DNA from: Actinocatenispora thailandica
Lineage (GTDB): Bacteria > Actinomycetota > Actinomycetes > Mycobacteriales > Micromonosporaceae
Length of the DNA stretch: 64,000 bases
Assembly: GCF_016865425.1 (NCBI RefSeq)
Contig: NZ_AP023355.1
Span: 7,190,198 to 7,254,197 of the forward strand
Direction of reading: 5' to 3'
Shown: positions 1-9,375 of the stretch, one piece after another
Position numbering within the stretch: the first letter of the stretch is position 1
Layout: each line of letters starts with the position of its first letter
Program-made: the position numbers and the translations under genes
The notes under the pieces: model-generated
Told to the model about the DNA's origin: nothing
The model's database searches: none
What the model saw: the letters and a program-made list of their open reading frames with translations, nothing else

Positions 1-845
1 CCGGCGCCGACCAGCTCGACCTGCTCGACGGCGACCCCGGCAAGCTCGCCGAGCTGGAACGCCGGGTCGCCGCGCACCTCGGCTTCGCGCACGTGTTCGA
101 CTCGGTCGGCCAGGTCTACCCGCGCTCCGTGGACTACGACGCGGTGTCCGCGCTGGTGCACGCCGCCGCGGCGCCGTCGTCGCTGGCCACCACGATCCGG
201 CTGATGGCCGGCCAGGAGCTCGTCACCGAGGGCTTCAAGGAGGGCCAGGTCGGCTCCTCGGCGATGCCGCACAAGATGAACACCCGCTCCTGCGAGCGGA
301 TCAACGGCTTCGCCGTCATCCTCCGCGGGTACGCCTCGATGACCGCGGAACTGGCCGGCGGCCAGTGGAACGAGGGCGACGTGTCCTGCTCGGTGGTGCG
401 CCGGGTCGCGCTGCCGGACGCGTTCTTCGCCGCCGACGGGCTGTTCCAGACGCTGCTGACGGTGCTGGACGAGCTGGGCGCCTACCCGGCCGTCGTCGCC
501 CGCGAACTCGACCGGTACCTGCCGTTCCTGGCCACCACCAAGATCCTCGTCGCCGCGGTACGCCGGGGCGTCGGCCGGGAGCAGGCGCACGAGGTGATCA
601 AGGAGCACGCGGTGGCGGTGGCGCTCGCGCTGCGCGGCGAGGCGAGCAGCAACGACCTGTTCGACCGGCTCGCCGCGGACGACCGGCTGCCGCTCACCCG
701 CGCCGACATCGACGCGCTGGTCGCCGACCCGGCCGCGTTCACCGGGGCGGCGGTCGCCCAGGTCGACGCGGTACTGGCGCGAGTCCGGCCGATCCTCGAC
801 GCGCATCCGGAGGCCGCCGCCTACACCCCCGCCCCGATCCTCTGA
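1..845 (+). CDS. purB: Adenylosuccinate lyase, C-terminal part (5' end outside window)
   Basis: Splits adenylosuccinate to AMP and SAICAR to AICAR in purine synthesis. The frame is open from base 3, so the gene begins before the window and about 280 residues are visible. The fumarase/aspartase superfamily signature loop GSSAMPHKMN lies at about 253-282, followed by the helical core and C-terminal domain. It ends at TGA 843-845 and overlaps the last 25 bases of the opposite-strand gene at 821-1315. It heads a purB-purC-purS-purQ-purL series whose purC is broken. Identity is very secure; only the missing N terminus is unseen. Confidence 0.97.
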   Translation, partial: GADQLDLLDGDPGKLAELERRVAAHLGFAHVFDSVGQVYPRSVDYDAVSALVHAAAAPSSLATTIRLMAGQELVTEGFKEGQVGSSAMPHKMNTRSCERINGFAVILRGYASMTAELAGGQWNEGDVSCSVVRRVALPDAFFAADGLFQTLLTVLDELGAYPAVVARELDRYLPFLATTKILVAAVRRGVGREQAHEVIKEHAVAVALALRGEASSNDLFDRLAADDRLPLTRADIDALVADPAAFTGAAVAQVDAVLARVRPILDAHPEAAAYTPAPIL

Positions 846-1315
846 CGCTCCGCCCGCACAGACTGCCGCCAGACGATCATGATGTGCGCGAACGCCAACA
901 CGAACAGGCTGCTGGACAGCAACGCGGTGAGCACGCCGGTGGGCGTGAGTGGTGCCCACTTGCCGTCGAGGGTCCAGGTGCCGGCCCGGCCGAAGAGCAT
1001 CGCGGCGAGAAACCCGGTCGGGAACAGGATCGCCACCAGGTGACCCCGGTTCGGCGCCCGCCGCGGCACCGCGACGGCCAGCAACATGACCGCCGCCAGC
1101 AGGCACAGCAGCATCGGCACCGCCCAGCTGTACCGGTCGTGCGCGTCGTGCCAGAGGCTGCCATGCCGGGTGACCGTGACCTCGCCGTCGAACCGCTCCG
1201 CGCTGGGGCCGAACGGCGGGCGGAAGCTCAGCGTCACCAGGCCGGCCGCGCCGACCCCGTACGCCACGCGGATCCACGCCGCCGCAACCGTCAGTTCGTT
1301 TCTTAGCGGTGCCAT
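821..1315 (-). CDS. Four-helix membrane protein, unknown function
   Basis: The 164-residue product has about four hydrophobic segments: near residues 8-30, 65-85, 92-110 and 125-150. I do not recognise the family. The ATG at 1315 is chosen because GAGGAA lies just upstream on the minus strand; a longer frame to 1366 has no such site. Its stop TAG lies inside the end of purB on the other strand. It occupies the place where the first two thirds of purC would be expected, so it was probably gained or rearranged into the purine cluster. Confidence 0.72.
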   Translation of the reverse strand: MAPLRNELTVAAAWIRVAYGVGAAGLVTLSFRPPFGPSAERFDGEVTVTRHGSLWHDAHDRYSWAVPMLLCLLAAVMLLAVAVPRRAPNRGHLVAILFPTGFLAAMLFGRAGTWTLDGKWAPLTPTGVLTALLSSSLFVLAFAHIMIVWRQSVRAERQRIGAGV

Positions 1316-1389
1316 GTCACTTCCTCGTCGCGGGGTCCAGGCAAGTCTCTCAGCGAGGCGCAACACATCGGACAGACGCGGACGAACGG

Positions 1390-1713
1390 CTCCGCCGCGG
1401 TGCGGCGGTCTGCGAGCCGCGCGGCATCATCCTGGCGGACACGAAGGTCGAGTGGGGTGGCGACGCGGACGGCGCCCTGCGGCTCGCCGACGAGGTACCG
1501 AAGCCGGACTCGTCGCGGTTCTGGCCGGCCGAGACGTGGCGGCCGGGCCGGGCGCAGCCCTCGTACGACAAGCAGCCGTTGCGGGACTGGCTGGAGTCGT
1601 CCGGATGGGACAAGAAGGCGCCCGGGCCGGAACTGCCGGACGAGGTCGTCGCTGCCACCCGGGACCGCTACGTGGGCGGTTTCGAGCGAATCACCGGCGC
1701 CAGGTCCGAGTGA
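1390..1713 (+). pseudogene. purC: purC remnant: C-terminal third of SAICAR synthetase
   Basis: SAICAR synthetase joins CAIR and aspartate with ATP. Only about 108 of roughly 295 residues remain: GIILADTKVEWG, LADEVPKPDSSRFWPAE, GRAQPSYDKQPLRDWL and the final ERITG segment are all typical of the PurC C terminus. The N-terminal ATP-binding part is absent; upstream DNA is an opposite-strand membrane gene. The frame can be opened at an ATG at 1309, but the first ~28 codons are unlike PurC and no good ribosome site is seen. It sits exactly where purC belongs, between purB and purS. It should be inactive, so an intact copy is expected elsewhere unless the strain needs purines. Confidence 0.88.
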
Positions 1714-1865
1714 GCCGCCCGACCCTCGCCGCGGCGGGCCCGGCGTTTCCGGCGTTGCCGCACCGTATCGGCCGGTTTCCCGGGTCGGCCGGCGACGGGG
1801 CGAGGTAGCCGGCGAGATACGCTGAGCGCGCTCGTGCCCGGCAACTATTTCGACAGGAGCGTCGC

Positions 1866-2339
1866 GTGGCTCGCGTGGTCGTCGACGTCATGCTCAAACC
1901 CGAGATTCTCGATCCCGCCGGTCAGGCGGTCGCGGGCGCGCTGCCCCGGCTGGGTGTCACCGACGTCGCCTCGGTGCGGATCGGCAAGCGGGTCGAGATC
2001 GAGTTCACCGGTGAGCCGGACCTGGCGAAGGCCCGGCAGCTCGCCGATGCGCTGCTCGCCAACCCGGTGATCGAGGACTTCACCGTCCGGGTCGAGGAGG
2101 CGGGGCGGGCCGCACCGGCCGGCGCCATCGACGCGATCTCCGGCCTGGACCCGGTGGAGCCGGACGTGCCGGCGGTGGTCGCGCCGCGCCGGCTCGACCC
2201 CGGTACCCCGCTGGTGCCGGCCCGCCCGGTCGAGGCCGCCGCGCCGGCCGGGGCGGCCGCACCCGCCGACGGCGCTGCCGCGGCGGACGCCGTACCACCG
2301 GCCGCCGCGGCCGAGGGCGAGGGCGGGGACGGGCAGTGA
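1866..2339 (+). CDS. purS: FGAM synthase subunit PurS with long Ala/Pro tail
   Basis: PurS is the small structural subunit that joins PurL and PurQ in the formylglycinamidine ribonucleotide synthase complex. Residues 1-80 form the normal PurS domain ([19 protein letters not shown], then [11 protein letters not shown]). The family is usually about 80-85 residues, but this protein has 157: the last ~75 are Ala/Pro/Gly-rich and look disordered. Start is GTG 1866, with AGGAG about 8 bases upstream. The stop overlaps the purQ GTG (GTGA), so the tail is translated up to purQ and the two are probably coupled. Confidence 0.95.
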   Translation: MARVVVDVMLKPEILDPAGQAVAGALPRLGVTDVASVRIGKRVEIEFTGEPDLAKARQLADALLANPVIEDFTVRVEEAGRAAPAGAIDAISGLDPVEPDVPAVVAPRRLDPGTPLVPARPVEAAAPAGAAAPADGAAAADAVPPAAAAEGEGGDGQ

Positions 2340-3037
2340 GCCGGATCGGGGTCGTCACGTTCCCCGGCTCGCTGGACGATCGGGACGCGCAGCGCGCGAT
2401 CCGGCTGTCCGGGGCCGAACCGGTCGCGCTCTGGCACGACGACGCGGACCTGCACGGGGTCGACGCGGTCGTGCTGCCCGGCGGCTTCTCCTACGGGGAC
2501 TACCTGCGCTGCGGCGCGATCGCCCGGTTCTCCCCGGCCATGATGTCCATCGTGGACGCCGCGAACGCCGGGCTGCCGGTGCTGGGCATCTGCAACGGCT
2601 TCCAGATCCTGTGCGAGGCGCACCTGCTGCCCGGTGCGCTCACCCGCAACCAGCACCTGCACTTCCGCAACCGGGACCAGTGGCTGCGGGTCGAGCAGAC
2701 CGACACCGCCTGGACCAACGCGTACCAGCCGGGCGAGGAGATCCTCATCCCGGTGAAGAACGGCGAGGGTTGCTACGTGGCCGATCCGGCCACCCTGGAG
2801 GAGCTGGAGACCACCGGCCGGGTCGTCTTCCGGTACCTGCGGGGCAATCCGAACGGTTCGCAGCACGACATCGCCGGGGTGCGCAACGCGGCCGGCAACG
2901 TGGTCGGCCTGATGCCGCACCCGGAACACGCGGTCGAGGCGCTGACCGGCCCGTCCACCGACGGCCTCGGCCTCTTCACGGCCGTCCTGGCGCACCTCGG
3001 CGCGGCGGTGCCCGCGGCGGGTCGGGATCGGCGGTAG
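2336..3037 (+). CDS. purQ: FGAM synthase glutaminase subunit
   Basis: PurQ is the class I glutamine amidotransferase that releases ammonia for PurL. The 233-residue length is normal. The nucleophile is Cys86 in GICNGFQIL and the catalytic His lies in [11 protein letters not shown] near the C terminus. The oxyanion region [13 protein letters not shown] is at residues 46-58. GTG 2336 overlaps the purS stop; purL follows after 7 bases, so purS-purQ-purL form one operon. Confidence 0.98.
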   Translation: MSRIGVVTFPGSLDDRDAQRAIRLSGAEPVALWHDDADLHGVDAVVLPGGFSYGDYLRCGAIARFSPAMMSIVDAANAGLPVLGICNGFQILCEAHLLPGALTRNQHLHFRNRDQWLRVEQTDTAWTNAYQPGEEILIPVKNGEGCYVADPATLEELETTGRVVFRYLRGNPNGSQHDIAGVRNAAGNVVGLMPHPEHAVEALTGPSTDGLGLFTAVLAHLGAAVPAAGRDRR

Positions 3038-3044
3038 GAGAACG

Positions 3045-5381
3045 ATGACTGACAGCGAGAAGCCCGTGCTGGACACCGTGCCGCACGCGGCCGACACGCC
3101 GGAGCAGCCCCAGCCGTACGCGGAACTCGGCCTCGCCGACGACGAGTACGAGCGGATCCGGCAGATCCTCGGCCGCCGGCCGACCCAGTCCGAGCTCGCG
3201 ATGTACTCGATCATGTGGTCCGAGCACTGCTCGTACAAGAGCAGCAAGGTCCACTTGCGACAGTTCGGCGAGAAGGCGCCGCAGAACACCCGGATGCTCG
3301 CCGGCATCGGCGAGAACGCCGGCGTGGTGCGGGTTTCCGACGAGCTGGCCGTCACCTTCAAGGTGGAGAGCCACAACCACCCGAGCTACGTCGAGCCGCA
3401 CCAGGGCGCGGCGACCGGGGTCGGCGGCATCGTCCGCGACATCCTCGCCATGGGCGCCCGGCCGATCGCGGTGATGGACCAGATCCGGTTCGGCGCGGCC
3501 GACCATCCGGACACCGCCCGGGTGCTGCCCGGCGTCGTCGCCGGGATCTCCACCTACGGCAACTGCCTCGGGCTGCCCAACATCGGCGGCGAGCTGGTCT
3601 TCGACTCCTGCTACCAGGGCAACCCGCTGGTCAACGCGCTGTCGGTCGGGGTGCTGCCGGTGGATCGGTTGCAGCGCAAGGAAGCCGAGGGCGAGGGCAA
3701 CATCGTCGTGCTGGTCGGGGCGAAGACCGGCCGGGACGGCATCGGCGGCGTCTCGGTGCTCGCGTCGGCCACCTTCGACGAGACCAGCCAGCAGCGCCGC
3801 CCGTCGGTGCAGGTCGGCGACCCGTTCATGGAGAAGCTGCTGATCGAGTCCTGCCTGGAGCTGTACGACGCGGGTCTGGTCGCCGGCATCCAGGACCTCG
3901 GCGGCGCCGGCCTGACCTGCGCGCTGTCCGAGACCGCCGCGGCGGCCGACACCGGCATGCTGATCGACCTCGACCGGGTGCCGCTGCGCGAGGCGTCGAT
4001 GGACCCGCACGAGGTGCTGGCCTCCGAGTCGCAGGAGCGGATGCTGCTCGTCGTCGAGCCGCCGAAGCTCGACGCGGTGCTCGCCGTCTGCGCCAAGTGG
4101 GGCGTGCTCGCCACCGCGCTCGGCACCGTCACCGGCGTCGGCGACCCGCTGACGATCCGCTGGCACGGCGAGACCGTGGTGGACGCCCCGCCGGCCAGCC
4201 TCGCCGACGACGGCCCGGTGTACGCGCGCCCGCTGCGCGAGCCGGCCGACCGGGTGCTGCTCACCGCCGACGTGGCCGAGACGCTGCCCCGGCCGTCCAC
4301 CCCGGACGAGCTGCGGGACACGCTGCTGCGGATGGTCGCCGCGCCGAACCTGGCGGACAAGACCTGGGTGACCGAGCAGTACGACCGGTACGTGATGGGC
4401 TCCACCGTGCTGGCGCAGCCGGAGGACGCCGGCGTGCTGCGGCTGTCCGAGGAGTCGAACCTCGGCATCGCGCTCGCCACCGACGGCAACGGGCGCTACG
4501 CCCGGCTCGACCCGTACTCCGGGGCGCAGCTGGCGCTGGCCGAGGCGTACCGGAACGTCGCGGTGACCGGTGCGGAACCGATCGCGGTGACCGACTGCCT
4601 CAACTTCGGCAGCCCGGAGGACCCGGAGGTGATGTGGCAGTTCGCCGAGGCGGTCCGCGGCATCGCCGACGGCTGCCAGCAGCTCGGCATCCCGGTCACC
4701 GGCGGCAACGTCAGCTTCTACAACCAGACCGGGCGTACCCCGATCGACCCGACGCCGGTTCTCGGCGTGCTGGGGTTGCTGCCGGACGTCCGGCAGCGCA
4801 TCCCGATGGGGCTCGCGCCGAGCCCGGACGGCCGCGGTGACCTGCTGATCCTGCTCGGCGAAACGAAGCCGGAGCTGTCCGGCTCGGAGTGGGCGGCGAC
4901 CGTGCACGGTCACCTCGGCGGTACCCCGCCGACCGTCGACCTCGACCACGAGCGGCGGCTCGCCGAGCTGTTGCGTTCCGCCGGCTCGCACGGGCTGATC
5001 ACCGCGGCGCACGACGTGTCCGACGGCGGCCTCGCGATGACGCTCGTCGAGGGTTGCCTGCGGCACGACACCGGCATCCAGGTGCGGCTCCCGGACGGCT
5101 TCACCGACGGCTCGAACCCGTTCGTGTTCCTGTTCTCCGAGTCGTCCGGCCGGGTGGTCGTGTCGGTACCGCGGGGCATGCAGGCCGCGTTCACCGCGCT
5201 CTGCGCCGAGCATCGGGTGCCGTGGACCGGCATCGGCATGATCGACCCGGAGAGCCGGGCGCTCGCGGTGGCGGACCAGTTCAGCGTGCCGCTGGAGGAG
5301 CTGCGGACCGCCTGGTCGGGGACGCTTCCGGCGCTGTTCGGTGCCGCGGCGGAGGCGGCCGTGCTGGCTGCTGACGACTGA
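3045..5381 (+). CDS. purL: FGAM synthase large subunit
   Basis: PurL makes formylglycinamidine ribonucleotide from FGAR, ATP and ammonia supplied by PurQ. The 778-residue product is the short (PurSQ-dependent) type. Visible motifs include [20 protein letters not shown] near residue 110, with nucleotide/metal-binding residues, and [10 protein letters not shown] near residue 556. ATG 3045 has AGGAG at 3037-3041, overlapping the end of purQ. It is the last gene of the operon; a repeat-rich spacer follows. Confidence 0.98.
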   Translation: MTDSEKPVLDTVPHAADTPEQPQPYAELGLADDEYERIRQILGRRPTQSELAMYSIMWSEHCSYKSSKVHLRQFGEKAPQNTRMLAGIGENAGVVRVSDELAVTFKVESHNHPSYVEPHQGAATGVGGIVRDILAMGARPIAVMDQIRFGAADHPDTARVLPGVVAGISTYGNCLGLPNIGGELVFDSCYQGNPLVNALSVGVLPVDRLQRKEAEGEGNIVVLVGAKTGRDGIGGVSVLASATFDETSQQRRPSVQVGDPFMEKLLIESCLELYDAGLVAGIQDLGGAGLTCALSETAAAADTGMLIDLDRVPLREASMDPHEVLASESQERMLLVVEPPKLDAVLAVCAKWGVLATALGTVTGVGDPLTIRWHGETVVDAPPASLADDGPVYARPLREPADRVLLTADVAETLPRPSTPDELRDTLLRMVAAPNLADKTWVTEQYDRYVMGSTVLAQPEDAGVLRLSEESNLGIALATDGNGRYARLDPYSGAQLALAEAYRNVAVTGAEPIAVTDCLNFGSPEDPEVMWQFAEAVRGIADGCQQLGIPVTGGNVSFYNQTGRTPIDPTPVLGVLGLLPDVRQRIPMGLAPSPDGRGDLLILLGETKPELSGSEWAATVHGHLGGTPPTVDLDHERRLAELLRSAGSHGLITAAHDVSDGGLAMTLVEGCLRHDTGIQVRLPDGFTDGSNPFVFLFSESSGRVVVSVPRGMQAAFTALCAEHRVPWTGIGMIDPESRALAVADQFSVPLEELRTAWSGTLPALFGAAAEAAVLAADD

Positions 5382-6092
5382 CGCTGGCGACTAGCGACTG
5401 GCGCTGATTCGCTGGCGACTGGCGTTGATTCGCTGGTGGCTGGAGGGTGAAGGCCACCTCTGTTCGCGGCTGGACCCCGCGTGGGGGGATGCGAGGAGAG
5501 GGCTTCGCCCCCTCCTCGCGCTCCTTCCCCGCCAAGGGGGAAAAGCCCCCTTGGCGATCCCCCACCCAGCCCCCGGAACGGCTGCCCCTCGCCGCCGAGC
5601 AACCGTCGAACAAGGGCGGGGTCCGGTCCGGCATTCCCACCACCGCCCCACCCGCCACGCCCCGACCTTCCGAAGCGAGCCAGGCGGGGTCAGGCCCCGG
5701 GCACCGGGCCCCGACCTTCCGAAGCGGGCCAGGCGGGGTCCGGATCTCGTCTCTGTTTGTCCGGCGGGGGATCGCTAAGGGGGCGACGGCCCCCTTAGCG
5801 GGGGAGGGGTGTGGGGAGGGGGCGAAGTCCCCCTCCCCACGCTCCCCCACGCGGGGTCAAAGCGCGAACAGAGGTGGCCTTCACCCCCGCACCCCGGAGC
5901 CCGGCGAACAGAGGTGGCCTTCACACCCGCACCCCCGGAGCCCGGCGCACGAAGGTGGCCGCACCACCGCACCACCCGCGGGACGGCGAGCGTTCACCCG
6001 GGAGCACCGCAGCCCCAGCTACGGATACTCCCGTGATCGACGGCACCGGAAATCCCCGCGCGACCCCCCATGACCGGCGGTAATTTCGCGGC
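5382..6092. repeat. 711-bp gene-free spacer full of repeats and hairpins
   Basis: No convincing gene lies here. Directly after purL are short direct repeats around the words GGCGACT and TGATTCGCTGG (5390-5440). Arms at 5447-5487 and 5844-5884 are inverted copies of each other (38 of 41 bases). The right arm end, GCGAACAGAGGTGGCCTTC, recurs at 5904-5922 in a ~40-bp direct repeat. A 31-bp direct repeat lies at 5661-5691 and 5710-5740 with one mismatch. Strong hairpins sit at 5491-5519 and 5814-5840. Open frames here on both strands are low-complexity and unlike proteins. Confidence 0.85.
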
Positions 6093-6860
6093 ATGACCGA
6101 GTCGGTGTTCACCCAGCCCGGTGCGGGCGTCCGGTTCGAGTGGGGGCTGGCGGGCGCGGCCGAGCTGAGCCGGGTGTGCGCGGTGCTGGTCGTCGTCGAC
6201 GTGCTGTCGTTCACCACGTCGGTCACCGTCGCGGTCGAGCGCGGCTTCCGGGTGCACCCGTTCCCGTGGAACGACCAGGCCGAGCAGTACGCGCAGCGGA
6301 TCGGTGCGGCGGTCGCGGTGGGCCGCTCGGCGACGACACCGCAGCGCCCGTGGTCGCTGTCGCCGTCGGCGTTGCGTACCGCGCCGGTGGTGCCCGATCT
6401 GGTGCTGCCGTCGCCGAACGGCGCGACCATCTGTGCGGCGGCGCAGTCCAGCGGCATCCCGGTGCTCGCCGGGTGCCTGCGCAACGCGGGTGCGGTCGCC
6501 GACCTGCTGCGTTCCGACGGGTACGGGACGCCGGACGCCCCGATCGGGGTGATCGCCGCCGGGGAGCGCTGGCCGGACGGCACGCTCCGCCCGAGCGTGG
6601 AGGACCTGCTCGGCGCCGCCGCGGTACTGGACGGGCTGACCGGCGGTGAGCTGTCCGTCGAGGCCGCCGCGGCGGTCGCCGTGCTGTACGGGATGCCGGA
6701 CGTGCCGGCCGCCGTCCGGGGCTGTGCCTCCGGCCGGGAACTGGCCGACTACGGTTTCGGCGCCGACGTCGAGCTGGCGGTCGAGCGTGACGTCAGCGCC
6801 GAGGTGCCGGTGCTGCGGTCCGGCGTCTTCACCGGCGGCCGGGTCCCCCGCGCCCGCTGA
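6093..6860 (+). CDS. ComB-like 2-phosphosulfolactate phosphatase family protein
   Basis: Resembles the ComB family, named for hydrolysis of 2-phosphosulfolactate in coenzyme M synthesis. Actinobacteria do not make coenzyme M, so the true substrate is unknown. Family segments seen are VVVDVLSFTTSVTVAVERG (34-52), LVLPSPNGATIC, GCLRNA and IAAGERWPDGTLRPSVEDL. The product has 255 residues. No ribosome site precedes ATG 6093, but TAATTT at 6081-6086 could be a -10 box giving a leaderless mRNA. It converges with the ABC genes that follow. Confidence 0.85.
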   Translation: MTESVFTQPGAGVRFEWGLAGAAELSRVCAVLVVVDVLSFTTSVTVAVERGFRVHPFPWNDQAEQYAQRIGAAVAVGRSATTPQRPWSLSPSALRTAPVVPDLVLPSPNGATICAAAQSSGIPVLAGCLRNAGAVADLLRSDGYGTPDAPIGVIAAGERWPDGTLRPSVEDLLGAAAVLDGLTGGELSVEAAAAVAVLYGMPDVPAAVRGCASGRELADYGFGADVELAVERDVSAEVPVLRSGVFTGGRVPRAR

Positions 6861-6879
6861 GGCCGCCGGTCGCCGGTGG

Positions 6880-7677
6880 TCAGGCGGCTGGGTCGCGGCG
6901 GAACAGGACGAGCAGCGCGACCCCGACGGCGAGCACGATGGTGCCGAGCTGGACCAGCACGCCGGTACCGAGGTGCGCGGTGCCGGCCGGATCGAACAGC
7001 GTGGTCCACAGCTGCCAGTAGTGCACCGGAAGCACCTGCTGGACGGCGCGCAGCAGGTGGGTGCCGTTCAGGACGCTGGCCGCGATCACGAAGGCGACGG
7101 ACGCGCCGAGCGCCTCGGCGCCGCGGGGCAGCAGGATGCCCAGCGCGAACGCGATCGCGGCGATGCTCAGCATGCAGAGCAGGTTGTAGCCGCAGGCGAT
7201 CGACACCCGTACCGCGGTTTCGCCGGCGGTGAGGTTCGCCGCGCCGACCACGTGGAACGGGTGCCAGCCGAACAGGACGAGGCCGGTCAGCAGGCCCGCC
7301 AGCGGTACGCACAGCGTCGCGGCGGCGGTGGCGACGCCGAGCGCGGCGAGCTTGCCGGTGAGCAGCCGCCGCCGGCTGACCGGCGCGACGTAGAGGTAGC
7401 GCAGCGTCCCCCAGTCCCGGTCCGCGGCGCCGATCGCGCTGCCCAGCAGCGCGACCACGACGGGCAGCAGCAACGGTTCCAGGAACGCCAGGCTGGCGAC
7501 GGCGTGGTTGAGCGCGGAGTAGCTGGCCGCGCCGAACAGGCCGGTCGACCCGCCGTTGCGGTGCCCGGCGTTGCCGGCGGTCGCCACCCCGGCCGCGACC
7601 GGTACCGCGGCGAGGCAGGCCAGCGCGATCAGGGTACGGATGCGCCACAGCTGGGTGGTCAGTTCAACGCGCAGCAC
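6880..7677 (-). CDS. ABC-2 type exporter permease
   Basis: A 265-residue membrane protein with about six hydrophobic segments, typical of an ABC-2 permease half. GTG 7677 lies inside the 3' end of the ATPase gene (14-bp overlap), so the two are co-translated. With the ATPase and the membrane protein upstream it forms a three-gene export unit, divergent from a PadR regulator. The substrate is unknown; PadR-linked exporters often remove toxic compounds, but that is inference. Confidence 0.87.
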   Translation of the reverse strand: MLRVELTTQLWRIRTLIALACLAAVPVAAGVATAGNAGHRNGGSTGLFGAASYSALNHAVASLAFLEPLLLPVVVALLGSAIGAADRDWGTLRYLYVAPVSRRRLLTGKLAALGVATAAATLCVPLAGLLTGLVLFGWHPFHVVGAANLTAGETAVRVSIACGYNLLCMLSIAAIAFALGILLPRGAEALGASVAFVIAASVLNGTHLLRAVQQVLPVHYWQLWTTLFDPAGTAHLGTGVLVQLGTIVLAVGVALLVLFRRDPAA

Positions 7678-8395
7678 GCTCGTCCTCTTCTCCGGTCATG
7701 GTCAGGAACGCCTCTTCCAGCGATCCGGCGGTGCCGACCAGGTCGGCCATCGGCCCGGCCGCCACCAGCCGGCCGCGGTTCAGTACCACCAGGTGGGTGG
7801 CGAGCTGCTGCACCTCGGCGAGCTGGTGGCTGGAGACGAGGACGGCGGCGCCCTGCCGGGCGAGCGCGGCGAGGTGTTCGCGCAGCGCGCGGACCTCGGC
7901 CGGGTCGAGTCCGTTGGCCGGCTCGTCGAGGATCAGCACGTCCGGCTGCCGCATCAGGGCCTGCGCGAGCATCAGCCGTTGCCGCATCCCCATCGAGTAG
8001 CCGCGTACCTTCCGGTCCAGCGCGGCGCCGAGCCCGGCCAGCTCCAGTGCGGCGTCGAGGCCGGGCGGTGGCCAGGTCCGGCCCGCCGCCGACCACAGCA
8101 GCCGCAGGTTGGCGGTTCCGGACAGGTGCGGAACGAACGCGGGCCCGTCGATCAGTACGCCGACCCGGCGCAGCACCGGGGCGCCGAGCCGTACCGGTTC
8201 GCCCAGGATCCGGGCCCGACCGCTGTCCGGTGTGGACAGACCGAGCAGCATCCGCATGGTGGAGGTCTTGCCGGCGCCGTTCGGTCCGAGCAGCGCGCAG
8301 ACCTGCCCGGCCTCGACGGCGAGGTCGAGGTCGCGGACGGCCGGGTGCCGCCCGTACCGCTTGGTGAGGTGTTCGGCGCTGATCATGGCTGTCAT
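7664..8395 (-). CDS. ABC transporter ATP-binding protein
   Basis: The 243-residue ATPase drives the neighbouring permeases. Walker A is LLGPNGAGKTS, the signature is YSMGMRQRLMLAQALM, Walker B is VLILDEPANGLDPAE, and the H-loop is SSHQLAEV. The C-terminal end SLEEAFLTMTGE is usual for ABC-2 exporters. ATG 8395 overlaps the TGA of the upstream gene (ATGA); a second ATG at 8386 is possible. The frame is open far upstream of 8395, but that part is Arg-rich shadow sequence. Confidence 0.93.
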   Translation of the reverse strand: MTAMISAEHLTKRYGRHPAVRDLDLAVEAGQVCALLGPNGAGKTSTMRMLLGLSTPDSGRARILGEPVRLGAPVLRRVGVLIDGPAFVPHLSGTANLRLLWSAAGRTWPPPGLDAALELAGLGAALDRKVRGYSMGMRQRLMLAQALMRQPDVLILDEPANGLDPAEVRALREHLAALARQGAAVLVSSHQLAEVQQLATHLVVLNRGRLVAAGPMADLVGTAGSLEEAFLTMTGEEDERAAR

Positions 8396-9369
8396 CCGGT
8401 TGCCCTTTCGCTGGAGTCTTGGGTACGGACGAGCAGCACGGCCGTGGTGAGCACGGCGACGCCGAGCCCGACCCCGAGCGTGAGCCCGACCAGGGTCGGT
8501 ACCGAGGCGACCGGGCCGGCGCCGAGCGCGGCCCGGGCGACGTCGCGGAACGCCACCGCGAGGATGGTCGCGAGGCCGCCGGTGACCAGCGCCGCCTCGG
8601 CCGCCCGCCGGACCCGGCCGCGCGCCGGTCGCACCACGAACCCCGCGATCGCGTTGCTGACCAGGCAGAAGGCGATCAGGCTGGTCGCCTCGACGACGAA
8701 GTACCAGGCGACGAGGAGCGGGTCGGTGAGCTGCTCGCCGATCGCCTGGGCGCCGGCGACGCCGGCCGCGGCCAGCGCGCTCGCCGCGACGAACCCGGTG
8801 AGCGCGTGCCGGCGGACGGCGGCGACGGCGGCCGGGCCGATCCAGCGGCGCGGCAGGGGTGTCCACCGGCACAGCAGGGCGGCGTCACCGAGCCAGTCGT
8901 GCCGCCACCGGCGGGCCGACCCGCGCGGCCAGCGGCACCGCGCGAGCAGCACCCCGGCCGCGGCCGTCAGCAGCGAGGTCACCACCAGCCCGGCGATCAG
9001 CAGGGACGTCCAGCCGGTCCGGGCGGCGGCGTGCGCGCCGGCGAGCACGGCGGCCCATTCGAACGCCAGCGCGGCGCCGGCCAGCGCGGTCATGGTGCCG
9101 GCGGCGCGCACCGTCTGCTGGCCGCGGTCGGACCTGCCGGGTGCGCGCCACCCGAACAGCCGCAGCACGATCAGCAGTCCGAGCGCCGGGACGGCGAGTT
9201 CGGCCAGCCCGAGCACCGCGTGGTACGGGTCGTCCCGCCACGGGCTCGCCGCCCACACGGTCCTGTCCTGGGTGGCCAGCACGGTCGGTGCCTCGAACGC
9301 GCCGGCCGCGAGCAGGCTGGCGCAGATCGCGGCCACGGCGGCGCGGTCCCTCCGGTACGCGGGTTCCAT
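8392..9369 (-). CDS. Multi-pass membrane protein of the PadR-linked exporter operon
   Basis: A 325-residue protein with about eight hydrophobic segments; I recognise no named family. It is first in the operon and overlaps the ATPase start by four bases, so it is probably part of the exporter. ATG 9369 is preferred over ATG 9378, because TACTAT on the minus strand (9382-9377) is a good -10 box placed to give a leaderless transcript starting at about 9369. The longer frame reaching 9594 would run into padR and is rejected. Confidence 0.75.
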   Translation of the reverse strand: MEPAYRRDRAAVAAICASLLAAGAFEAPTVLATQDRTVWAASPWRDDPYHAVLGLAELAVPALGLLIVLRLFGWRAPGRSDRGQQTVRAAGTMTALAGAALAFEWAAVLAGAHAAARTGWTSLLIAGLVVTSLLTAAAGVLLARCRWPRGSARRWRHDWLGDAALLCRWTPLPRRWIGPAAVAAVRRHALTGFVAASALAAAGVAGAQAIGEQLTDPLLVAWYFVVEATSLIAFCLVSNAIAGFVVRPARGRVRRAAEAALVTGGLATILAVAFRDVARAALGAGPVASVPTLVGLTLGVGLGVAVLTTAVLLVRTQDSSERATG

Positions 9370-9375
9370 GGCAGC

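Noticed and set aside
1309-1389. Start of an intact short gene at ATG 1309
   Set aside because: The first ~28 codons do not resemble PurC or any protein and overlap the divergent gene start; the frame is best seen as a remnant.
2976-5213. Minus-strand open frame of 745 codons opposite purL
   Set aside because: It is a shadow of purL caused by high GC: Arg/His/Gly-rich with no domain, and purL on the other strand is certain.
5661-5740. Repeats that might suggest a CRISPR array
   Set aside because: Only two copies of 31 bp with one spacer-like gap and no cas genes; other arrays in the window are plain tandem repeats without spacers.
5425-6083. Several overlapping frames of 75-208 codons in the spacer after purL
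   Set aside because: All are Pro/Arg/Ser-rich and follow the repeats and hairpins; none has a ribosome site or a family resemblance.
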